Positions 1 to 5,780 of a stretch of 5,780 nucleotides of DNA are shown piece after piece. The translations under genes were made by a program, and so were the position numbers. The notes beneath the pieces are model-generated. The model had not been told where the DNA came from. It did not search any database and worked only from the letters and a program-made list of their open reading frames with translations. This DNA is from Candidatus Zixiibacteriota bacterium (GTDB taxonomy: Bacteria > Zixibacteria > MSB-5A5 > JAABVY01 > JAHJOQ01). The stretch spans positions 1 through 5,780 of the forward strand of contig DAOVLC010000107.1 in the NCBI GenBank assembly GCA_030631455.1. The letters are read 5' to 3'. Every line of letters starts with the position of its first letter. Position 1 is the stretch's first letter.

Positions 1-394
1 AAATTTTCCAGAACGAGTTGCCTGCTCGATAAACGATAGAATTACCGTCAGATGTATAGGAAGGATCCCAAGCATCGAGACTGTCAAGCGAAGAGGTCAG
101 TTTCACAGGAGCACCACCGGCGACATTCAGGCGGTAGAGTTGATACGGATCCTCAGAGTCTGCTGCCCGCGCTGACACTACTACCGACTGGCCATCTGGC
201 GACACGGCATAGCGCCATTGAATGTCCAGGTTCGTCGGCGATACGAGGACGAGCTTGCCCCTCGTAGAGACCTCGTCAACCTCGGGCACGAATCCGCGGC
301 CGGTGGGCCTTTCAAGAATCTGGTAGTTTGGGGCGCACGAACTGAGAATGAACACGACTACTAGTAGTGCGCTAAGGGTCAAGTATGACTTCAC
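1..394 (-). CDS. Lipoprotein with TolB-like (PD40/WD40-type) beta-propeller repeats, partial (3' end outside window)
   Basis: The first 131 codons are present, read leftwards from a GTG at 394-392; the gene continues beyond position 1. Residues 1-20 form a lipoprotein signal: one Lys, a hydrophobic run (residues 5-17) and the lipobox L17-S18-S19-C20. Cys20 should be lipidated by Lgt and cleaved by LspA. The +2 residue is Ala, not Asp, which by the E. coli rule fits the outer membrane. After a linker, two blade-like segments of the PD40/TolB type are visible: Y62-AVSPDG-Q69 and P111-SYTSDG-N118, each followed by a short hydrophobic strand, with Y84-QLYRLN-V91 between them. Such propellers usually mediate protein binding at the envelope or the cell surface; the partner is unknown. 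The GTG start is chosen because it gives the complete signal peptide and lies directly next to a strong Shine-Dalgarno sequence. The overlapping ATG one base upstream is read ATG-TGA and cannot serve. The gene is divergent from the long secreted-protein gene. Family assignment is good; specific function is unknown. Confidence 0.87.
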   Translation of the reverse strand, partial: MKSYLTLSALLVVVFILSSCAPNYQILERPTGRGFVPEVDEVSTRGKLVLVSPTNLDIQWRYAVSPDGQSVVVSARAADSEDPYQLYRLNVAGGAPVKLTSSLDSLDAWDPSYTSDGNSIVYRAGNSFWKI

Positions 395-403
395 ATCACC
401 TCC
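395..403 (-). promoter_or_regulatory. Strong Shine-Dalgarno site of the lipoprotein gene
   Basis: Read on the minus strand this is GGAGGTGAT, a nine-base match to the complement of the canonical bacterial 16S rRNA 3' tail. It directly abuts the GTG start, with the GGAGG core four bases from it. The strength of the site supports the GTG at 394 as the true start despite the short spacing and the non-ATG codon. Confidence 0.8.
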
Positions 404-447
404 ACTTCTGGCACAAACGTGCCTGTGTCTTCTTAGTGTTGCCACAA

Positions 448-474
448 TGAATATCGTCGAGTAGAGCATGTCAA
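448..474 (-). promoter_or_regulatory. Candidate sigma-70-type promoter for the lipoprotein gene
   Basis: On the minus strand there is a perfect TTGACA -35 element (474-469), a 15-base spacer and TATTCA (453-448) as a weak -10 (three of six consensus bases). Transcription would start near 440, giving a leader of about 45 bases before the GTG at 394. The -35 is convincing, but the short spacer and poor -10 make this tentative. If the organism uses a Bacteroidetes-type sigma factor, the consensus would differ. Confidence 0.35.
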
Positions 475-497
475 TACAAATCTACATCTTGCTCGAT

Positions 498-510
498 ATT
501 CCCCATATCA
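498..510 (-). repeat. 13-bp site, arm facing the lipoprotein gene
   Basis: Read on the minus strand this is TGATATGGGGAAT, identical over 13 bases to the plus-strand sequence at 761-773. It ends 23 bases upstream of the candidate -35 element of the lipoprotein gene. Having the same word, in the same orientation relative to transcription, upstream of each divergent gene suggests a regulator binding site. The flanking bases do not match, so the shared block is exactly 13 bp. Confidence 0.45.
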
Positions 511-760
511 AATCCATGAGTGGTCGTATTTTTCTTTGATCCTTTTGACAAATGAATATTACTGCTTTCGAATTCTTCATGCAAGTATATTTTCACGAAA
601 AATAACTTGTTGTCTGTCGCAACCCCTGCCATTTGAAGAATGACACATTTGCTGTGCCTGACAACCTTCGCTCCAATGTTGATCAGTTTCGCAAGTAGGC
701 TGCGAAGTGACTCTTGTATAATAGGATGTTACTGCAACTCGGAAAAACACTCTTCCGGTC

Positions 761-773
761 TGATATGGGGAAT
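761..773 (+). repeat. 13-bp site, arm facing the long secreted-protein gene
   Basis: TGATATGGGGAAT on the plus strand, the partner of the minus-strand copy at 510-498. It ends 45 bases upstream of the candidate -35 element at 819-824 and about 160 bases before the start of the long gene. Together the two arms form a 13-bp inverted repeat with a 250-base gap. That gap is too long for a likely RNA hairpin, so a pair of protein-binding sites is the better reading. Confidence 0.45.
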
Positions 774-818
774 GCGGGATATAGTCTCTCCAAAAGCGTG
801 CTAAGTGTAGTTTTATGT

Positions 819-846
819 TTGACTTGGCGTCTGCCGGATTTATATT
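819..846 (+). promoter_or_regulatory. Candidate sigma-70-type promoter for the long secreted-protein gene
   Basis: TTGACT (819-824, five of six -35 bases), a 16-base spacer, then TATATT (841-846, five of six -10 bases). Transcription would start near 853, leaving an 80-base leader before the ATG at 933. This is the best match to a housekeeping promoter in the intergenic region, and it probably drives both the long gene and the overlapping PorV-like gene. The assignment assumes a sigma-70-like consensus in this organism. Confidence 0.5.
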
Positions 847-929
847 GATTTGGGATTTAGCTGGTATGTCTACGGTTACTTCTGTAATTACGTGGGACAC
901 AGGGTGTTTGCCCTGAGATATTTGACAGC

Positions 930-3900
930 GTGATGACGAAAAAAGAGCTATTCAGTATCAGGTTCTGTATTGTACTCGTGTTGACTATCGGTCTCACGGC
1001 AAAGGCGGACTCTCGGCTTAACTACCAGGATGATCTTGCTCAATTCGACCGTGAGATACGATTGTCTCCTGACTTTCTTTCCTCGCTGTCGCCGCAGCCG
1101 TTTACGGAGCTGTCTGACTCCCTCGAAATTGGGATTGTCGGTATCTATGACACGCATTATGTGAGTTTTCTGATGGTAGATTCGGTCATGCGGATCAAGG
1201 GATCGCTGATACTCACATTTCCCGACAGTTTTGATATCTCCACTATGAGCACCTTCGCATATACCGACAGCGACACGCTGAACGTCGATCCGCAATTTTC
1301 GTCGTTTGAGATAGCGGGCAACAGCATCAGGCTCGATTTCGACACCCTTGGGTCTCTGCCCGCCGATAGCTCGCTGATTAGTATCACGCTCGACAGCATC
1401 CTCAGCCCCAAAAGACCGGGAGAATACTATATTGTGGTCTCATCGGTAGACAGCACTGGTGAACTGATCGCAGGACCAACCGTCAGTCCGGGCTTTGTTC
1501 TCGAACCGGATGAACTCGCATCGATTGCCGTCTCGCCGTCAAGCGTACAGACTGTTAATGCGGGCAATACGATTCTATACTCGTGCCAGGGATGGGATCA
1601 GTTCGACAACGAGCTGACCGATTTCCTGCCTTTTTGGGAGGTAGTCCCAGCGGTTCCGCTGGCGGACTTGGCGGGTGAAATATCCGACGACGGGGTGTTT
1701 CTGGCGAAGTTCAGGGGTACGTCGAGAATCGCATGTCAGGTAGATACATTTGCGGATACATCGGCTCTGGTCTACGTATTTCCGGGAGAGTTTGACCACT
1801 ACGAAATGACCGGATTCCCAGACCATATTCTGGCTGGAAAAACTCTGACAGATTCTATCTTTGTGGCTGCCGTGGATATGTACGGTAATGTTCTCACTGA
1901 AACGGACGACACTGTCTGGTTCGAAACAACCGATAACCAGGCCACAATCTTGCCAAACAGTGCCTCGCCTCATGTCTTTGTATATGGTGATCCTGCCGAG
2001 GCCGCCTTCCCCGGTACAAACTTCGAGTTCAGGACAGCAGGACTACACAACATTTACATGACTAATGGAACGGTCGACTCCGATGTATTCAACATTTTCG
2101 TCAGTTCGGGAGTGGTTCACAGCTACAGCTTCTCTACTCCGACAAGTGTTACGGCAGGCGAGCCGTTTGATATAGAAGTCTCTAATGTCATTGATATCGC
2201 CGGTAATCTGCTCGATGCATTCGTCGTGGTAGAGCTTGTGGAGCCGGGGGAATCTCCCGACGGCGATCTTCCTGATTTGAACTCATTCGCTTCACCCGGA
2301 GGGAGCGGTTCAGCCGAACAGACGCTTGTCCTGGCAGGATCGGCTCAGATAAGGGTCGATGTCGGAGGAAAGACGGTGACCAGCGAGACCATATTGGTGT
2401 TCAACGCATCCGCAGAGCGCTTCGAGTTCTATGTCTCTTCGCCTCAATTCATCAGCACTCCGTTTACTGATTCGGCATCGATCGAGGTCTTCGACCGGTA
2501 TGGCAATATTGCTGTCGATTTCAGTGCTTCCATCGACACTGTCACAATACAGCCTGACGGTGGCGGGTCCACATCCCCTTCAGTCATCGATTCAGATACG
2601 GCGTTCGTAGACGGTTTCTGCGATCTGATGCGGTTCGAACCGCAATACGAGGGAGAGGAGCTGTTTCTGACTTTCACCGCGATCTCAGAGTCCGGCGTCT
2701 TCGGCAGATCCAATATCGTCGCAATGCACTCCTCGCATCTTGAACGGCTCACCGTGGAACCGTCTCAGCTCTATACGAGTGATACTCTGACCGCATCGAT
2801 ATCTATTGTGAATTACGGATCGTTACCGACGGTCGTGGATGATCTTTCGCTCTGGTCGACACAGGGCAAGATGACGGTGATATCGCAATCCAGTGCGCCT
2901 CCTTACACGATCACTCCGGGATCCATGCATACCAATACGGTGAGGACGGTCATTCCGGATAACTTCGACGCCGGATGGACCAAGTTCCGAGCCTCTTTCG
3001 CCGGCACCTACGATGAGTTACCGGTTTCCGACGAAAGCGAGTATCTCGATTCCGCCAAGATACTCCGGAGGCAGTCCCTCGCGTACAACGAGAGTTCGCT
3101 CTCTCCAATATCTGTCAGCCAGGGAGAATCATATTCCTTTATATGCAGGGTTGTGAACTCCGGTGCGGATAACATCGTGCTCGACACATCGAGCTTCGTG
3201 CAGTTCGTTTCATCCGACAGCGATACGTTCGGGATCAACCTCAACGATCCTGCTTACATCCCGGCAATAAATGAGCCGATAACACTGTTTTTCGAAGAGA
3301 CAGTCATCGAATCTCAGCACGGCTCGGGTTGGTTCACGGTTCAACTCAATCTCAACGGTCTGCAGGGCTTCTCTGATTATAGCGATACGATGACGCTCTC
3401 CGATTCGGTACTAATCCAGACGCCGTCATCTCTGATTTACGGCGAAGGGAGCCTTCAGCCGACGGTTGCGTTTCGAGGAACCGAGATCGCTCCATCGCTC
3501 ACCATCCTGAATGACGGTGAAGCATCGCTGGTTCTTGACACTGATCAGTCAGTCCTGCATCTGACTTCGAGTCTCGATGAGATTCGATTTACGCTTGCGG
3601 ATGCGGACATCACCTTGCAGCCCGGTCCGAATCTGTTGCTGTTTAACCCAAAGACAGTACCATCATCATTTCCACTGACGGACAACAGTCTCTCGCTCGA
3701 TATCGAGGGAGTCGAAAATGGCTTCAGCAGGATGCAGATACTGAGTCTCGGAAACAATCTGATAGATTTTGAACAGCAGGCGACGGTTAGATTGGTTTCT
3801 GCGACGGCAGTTGCGCTGAACATCCCGAAAGTAAACACACAGCAGCTCTTCGACATCGTGATTCGAGTGTCGAATGAGGGCGATGAGAATCTTGAATCGA

Positions 3901-5279
3901 TTTCGGTCAAGCTCAGCTCGGATGGCTCATCAGATTTCGAGGATACGTATGATATTGCCTCGATTTTGATCGGAGAGACCGACTCAGTGATCGCGGAAAT
4001 TAGAGCCTCAGCGACTCCGAATCCTGCTGAACTGTTTACTGCTTACATCGACTCTGCCATCGGCGCGAGCACAGGTTTGAGTGGAGTTATACTATCGCCG
4101 CTTGACAACACGGCAGCCGTAAGTATTCAGAGTCCCGCGGCGATTGCGGTATCTGCGAGCATCGACTCTCCGCCGAATGCTGTGGACGGCGTTCTGAGCA
4201 TTGGTCAGAGTTTCCACATAACGGCCGACTTCGTAAACAGCGGTCAGGCCAGCGTTGGTTATGGACTGATCAACCTATCCCTCAAAGATACCGGATTTGA
4301 GTCGGATGATGATTCGCTTGTTGCCTTCGCGGTCGACGATATCTTAGGCTGGACTGTCGTCGCTCCCATGGCTGATGTGAATCGAGAGATAGTGGTGGAG
4401 TTGATCGACATACCCGTGGATTCGAATACAGGCGAGCCGGCAGTCGTTCAGACCGGATCCGTATCGATACCTGTGATTGTGCAGAAGGAAGAACTGACTC
4501 TGCAGGTGACTTACGATTTCTATTCGAGGGAACTTGTAAGCCCGGGTGAAGAGTTTGATGTTGCTGACTTGTCTTTCTCAGCCCTGGCTGGCAACCCCGA
4601 GGCGGAGATGCGCCTGGATGAGATCAGCTTCAACCTCCTGGATAGGCACGGAAATGCTGTTGCAGCGAATGATCTTCTGATCGCCGCTGAATTGCTTCAC
4701 GACGGGCAGTCTTTCCAGGGGGGTCTTTCTGGAAATAACGTAGTGATCTCGTTCGGGGAAAACCTGATTTTCGGACCGGATAATCCCAAAGATCTTACAT
4801 TCGCATGCACGGTGAGTCCTGACTTTACGTCGAGCAACTTCTTCATCGGACTCGATAGCACCAGTGTGGCAGCGACAGATGTCACTTATGGTATCGAGGG
4901 ATCGAGAGTTACCGTTGTCGGTGGAGATGGGGCCGTTTTATCAGCTTTGAAAGGATATGGCTCTGCCGCGAACAATCTCGAAAAGTCGTTCTTCAATTAT
5001 CCCAATCCATTTGCTGCCGGGGCAGAGGAAACCAACATAGTCTATTTTCTCCCCACGCCGGCTAATGTCACAATCGAAATCTTCACCCTGATTGGCGAAA
5101 AGGTATTCTCCGAAGAGATCAACTCAGGAGAACTCGGTGCGATTGATGGTGAGAAGAATATACTAATCTGGGATGGTCGCAACAGTCGCGGAGACATTGT
5201 TCGAAACGGCGTCTACATAGCTGTGCTGAAGCTCTCGACCGGAGCGGAAGTTCGAAGGAAGATAGCGGTAGTGAAATGA
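930..5279 (+). CDS. Very large secreted multi-domain Ig-like/CARDB-like protein with type IX-type C-terminal sorting domain
   Basis: A predicted extracellular protein of about 1,448 residues (numbers below count the GTG at 930 as residue 1). The start must be GTG930 or ATG933, because an in-frame TAA lies at 885-887 with no other usual start codon between. ATG933 is preferred, although no clear Shine-Dalgarno precedes it. Residues 2-26 form a Sec signal peptide (K4-K5, hydrophobic core, cleavage after A-K-A26). Residues ~60-195 form a beta-rich domain. Residues ~196-600 are Ig-like modules marked by D-x-x-G-N-type turns (D223, D316, D422, D522). The first also has C219 and C269, possibly a disulfide. 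Residues 604-~1183 are five CARDB-like repeats. Residues ~1190-1340 form another beta domain with a D1238-x-x-G-N1242 turn. Residues 1353-1449 form the sorting domain. Composition is Asp/Ser-rich and Lys-poor. There is no catalytic motif. A structural, adhesive or stalk role at the surface is inferred. Its stop overlaps the PorV-like gene downstream. Confidence 0.9.
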   Translation: MMTKKELFSIRFCIVLVLTIGLTAKADSRLNYQDDLAQFDREIRLSPDFLSSLSPQPFTELSDSLEIGIVGIYDTHYVSFLMVDSVMRIKGSLILTFPDSFDISTMSTFAYTDSDTLNVDPQFSSFEIAGNSIRLDFDTLGSLPADSSLISITLDSILSPKRPGEYYIVVSSVDSTGELIAGPTVSPGFVLEPDELASIAVSPSSVQTVNAGNTILYSCQGWDQFDNELTDFLPFWEVVPAVPLADLAGEISDDGVFLAKFRGTSRIACQVDTFADTSALVYVFPGEFDHYEMTGFPDHILAGKTLTDSIFVAAVDMYGNVLTETDDTVWFETTDNQATILPNSASPHVFVYGDPAEAAFPGTNFEFRTAGLHNIYMTNGTVDSDVFNIFVSSGVVHSYSFSTPTSVTAGEPFDIEVSNVIDIAGNLLDAFVVVELVEPGESPDGDLPDLNSFASPGGSGSAEQTLVLAGSAQIRVDVGGKTVTSETILVFNASAERFEFYVSSPQFISTPFTDSASIEVFDRYGNIAVDFSASIDTVTIQPDGGGSTSPSVIDSDTAFVDGFCDLMRFEPQYEGEELFLTFTAISESGVFGRSNIVAMHSSHLERLTVEPSQLYTSDTLTASISIVNYGSLPTVVDDLSLWSTQGKMTVISQSSAPPYTITPGSMHTNTVRTVIPDNFDAGWTKFRASFAGTYDELPVSDESEYLDSAKILRRQSLAYNESSLSPISVSQGESYSFICRVVNSGADNIVLDTSSFVQFVSSDSDTFGINLNDPAYIPAINEPITLFFEETVIESQHGSGWFTVQLNLNGLQGFSDYSDTMTLSDSVLIQTPSSLIYGEGSLQPTVAFRGTEIAPSLTILNDGEASLVLDTDQSVLHLTSSLDEIRFTLADADITLQPGPNLLLFNPKTVPSSFPLTDNSLSLDIEGVENGFSRMQILSLGNNLIDFEQQATVRLVSATAVALNIPKVNTQQLFDIVIRVSNEGDENLESISVKLSSDGSSDFEDTYDIASILIGETDSVIAEIRASATPNPAELFTAYIDSAIGASTGLSGVILSPLDNTAAVSIQSPAAIAVSASIDSPPNAVDGVLSIGQSFHITADFVNSGQASVGYGLINLSLKDTGFESDDDSLVAFAVDDILGWTVVAPMADVNREIVVELIDIPVDSNTGEPAVVQTGSVSIPVIVQKEELTLQVTYDFYSRELVSPGEEFDVADLSFSALAGNPEAEMRLDEISFNLLDRHGNAVAANDLLIAAELLHDGQSFQGGLSGNNVVISFGENLIFGPDNPKDLTFACTVSPDFTSSNFFIGLDSTSVAATDVTYGIEGSRVTVVGGDGAVLSALKGYGSAANNLEKSFFNYPNPFAAGAEETNIVYFLPTPANVTIEIFTLIGEKVFSEEINSGELGAIDGEKNILIWDGRNSRGDIVRNGVYIAVLKLSTGAEVRRKIAVVK
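2739..4478 (+). repeat. Five tandem ~117-residue CARDB-like protein repeats inside the long gene
   Basis: Repeat units begin near residues 604, 716, 834, 951 and 1071. Each has a motif of hydrophobic-x-N-x-G on a strand about 24-32 residues from the unit start: N628-Y-G, N743-S-G, N861-D-G, N982-E-G and N1103-S-G. The Asn spacings are 115, 118, 121 and 121 residues. Units two and three align without gaps for 38 residues (S716-L-x-Y and S834-L-x-Y, both reaching V-L-D-T) with 14 identities. The pattern fits the CARDB / DUF11-like beta-sandwich class known in bacterial surface proteins. The repeats are divergent at DNA level, so they are old. Exact family membership is inferred, and the unit ends are approximate. 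Confidence 0.65.
4986..5276 (+). other. C-terminal sorting domain (T9SS type A / FlgD-Ig-like) of the long protein
   Basis: Residues 1353-1449 begin with F1355-N-Y-P-N-P-F1361, the characteristic entry motif of C-terminal sorting domains in FCB bacteria. A short seven-strand beta domain follows, with the FlgD-Ig signature W1414-D-G-R-N and G1421-D-I-V-R-N-G-V-Y1429, then a final strand ending in K1449. In characterised T9SS cargo this domain directs passage through the outer membrane and is removed or exchanged for a surface anchor by PorU. Whether this organism has the full T9SS cannot be seen here. The domain itself is clear. Confidence 0.85.
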
Positions 5280-5780
5280 GAAGAGCGACCGTAGTGACAG
5301 TGCTGCTGGTGGTAGCGATCATCGCACAAATCGCCACCGCAGCAGAGCCACAGGCTGGACGCGAATCGTTGTTCTTGCTCGGTGCAGGCGCTCGCGCACT
5401 CGGAATGGGCGGTGCACATGTCGCCGTCGTCGATCATGCCGAAGGCGTTTTTTGGAATCCCGCCGGATTGTCGCTGCTGGAACACCGCGAACTGAATCTG
5501 ATGCATGTTTCGCTGTACGAAGAAACGAGTTATGATTTTGCTGCGGCTGCCTGGCCGATTCTCGATTTTGGCACAGTCGGAATCGCAGGGGTCAGACTCG
5601 GATCGAACAATATTGAATTTCGGGACAAGTACGGCCCGCTCGGCAACTACGATTACTCAACCGGGCAGTACTGGGTATCCTATGGCAGAGGCATTTACAG
5701 ATCATTGCATGGTGGGATCAACTTCAAACTTATCAACGAGAGTCTGGGCAATCTCTCGGCCACGACCGCAAGCATTGATC
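5276..5780 (+). CDS. PorV/PorQ-family outer-membrane beta-barrel protein, partial (3' end outside window)
   Basis: The first 168 codons are present and the frame is open at the window edge. The ATG overlaps the previous gene's TGA as ATGA (5276-5279), so translation is probably coupled. A weak AAGGA lies at 5255-5259, rather far upstream. Residues 1-22 form a signal peptide (R2-R3, a Val/Leu/Ile-rich core, cleavage near A-T-A22). The mature start shows the family hallmark: L35-G-A-G-A-R-A-L-G-M-G-G-A47, then W60-N-P-A-G-L65. Alternating strands with aromatic residues follow, as in a FadL-like 14-stranded barrel. In Porphyromonas, PorV is the outer-membrane shuttle that binds C-terminal sorting domains and hands cargo to the PorU sortase; PorQ has a related role. 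FCB candidate phyla encode many paralogues of unknown individual role. Its position right after a sorting-domain protein suggests a cargo-partner pair (inference). Family is confident; equivalence to PorV itself is not. Confidence 0.85.
   Translation, partial: MRRATVVTVLLVVAIIAQIATAAEPQAGRESLFLLGAGARALGMGGAHVAVVDHAEGVFWNPAGLSLLEHRELNLMHVSLYEETSYDFAAAAWPILDFGTVGIAGVRLGSNNIEFRDKYGPLGNYDYSTGQYWVSYGRGIYRSLHGGINFKLINESLGNLSATTASID

Larger units (their letters stand above)
395..929. other. Divergent intergenic region, no convincing gene
   Basis: These 535 bases separate two divergent genes and are visibly richer in A and T than the flanking coding sequence. They carry candidate promoters in both directions, a duplicated 13-bp site, a perfect TATAAT hexamer at 717-722 without a matching -35, and a 9-base direct repeat (AATGAATAT at 446-454 and 551-559). 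A GTG-initiated frame on the minus strand (900-577) is open for 107 codons. It has no ribosome binding site and no recognisable domain. No tRNA, riboswitch or intrinsic terminator was recognised. The middle part, about 560-710, holds nothing I can name. Confidence 0.6.

Noticed and set aside
52..267. A 71-codon plus-strand frame opposite the lipoprotein gene
   Set aside because: It is antisense to a clearly coding lipoprotein frame and its translation has the Arg/His/Pro-rich look of a shadow frame.
545..573. TTGACA (545-550) followed 17 bases later by TCGAAT as a plus-strand promoter
   Set aside because: The -10 is poor and the leader would exceed 350 bases. The promoter at 819-846 explains transcription better.
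717..722. Perfect TATAAT hexamer on the plus strand
   Set aside because: No acceptable -35 element lies 15-19 bases upstream and there is no TG extension. The 819-846 pair is better placed. It could still be a secondary start.
577..900. A 107-codon open frame on the minus strand in the intergenic region, starting with GTG
   Set aside because: It has no Shine-Dalgarno sequence, no recognisable domain and an odd Cys/His/Gln-rich tail. It would also cover the best promoter of the long gene. I treat it as chance, though a small unknown protein cannot be fully excluded.
900..915. Short hairpin CAGGG-TGTTT-CCCTG-like just before the long gene
   Set aside because: Only about five base pairs of stem and no U tract; too weak to call a terminator or a riboswitch element.
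2630..2643. 14-base perfect palindrome GCGGTTCGAACCGC, resembling a tRNA T-arm
   Set aside because: It lies inside the coding sequence, has no tRNA-like context, and a palindrome of this size is not surprising in 4 kb.

Overview
The window looks like a piece of chromosome from a Gram-negative bacterium of the Fibrobacteres-Chlorobi-Bacteroidetes (FCB) group or an allied candidate phylum (Zixibacteria, Latescibacteria, Marinimicrobia and KSB1 are the kind I have in mind). Three things point there. The long central protein ends in an N-Y-P-N-P-F plus FlgD-Ig-like C-terminal domain of the type IX secretion (T9SS) sorting type. It is followed by a PorV/PorQ-type outer-membrane protein. A TolB-like propeller lipoprotein is also present. 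Codon use is balanced and not AT-rich, unlike many Bacteroidetes. The phylum is an inference; no marker gene is present.

Layout: (1) Positions 1-394, minus strand: the 5' part of a lipoprotein gene (lipobox L-S-S-C, then TolB/PD40-type propeller blades) that runs off the left edge. (2) Positions 395-929: a visibly AT-richer divergent intergenic region of 535 bases. It holds a near-perfect Shine-Dalgarno sequence for the lipoprotein gene, a plausible sigma-70-type promoter in each direction, and a 13-bp sequence (TGATATGGGGAAT) found once upstream of each promoter and pointing towards each gene. (3) Positions 930-5279, plus strand: one gene for a secreted, multi-domain, all-beta protein of about 1,448 residues. 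It has a signal peptide, a beta-sandwich N-terminal domain, several Ig-like modules marked by a D-x-x-G-N motif, five roughly 117-residue repeats each with a hydrophobic-x-N-x-G motif, a pre-C-terminal domain and a sorting domain. (4) From position 5276, overlapping the previous stop codon as ATGA: the 5' part of a PorV/PorQ-family gene that runs off the right edge.

How they may work together (inference): the long protein is exported by Sec, then crosses the outer membrane by a T9SS-like route using its C-terminal domain. The overlapping PorV-like gene would supply an outer-membrane partner made in step with its cargo. The divergent lipoprotein may be co-regulated through the shared 13-bp site. 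I see no enzyme motif in the long protein, so a surface or extracellular structural, adhesive or stalk role is the most natural reading. I found no RNA gene, mobile element or CRISPR array.
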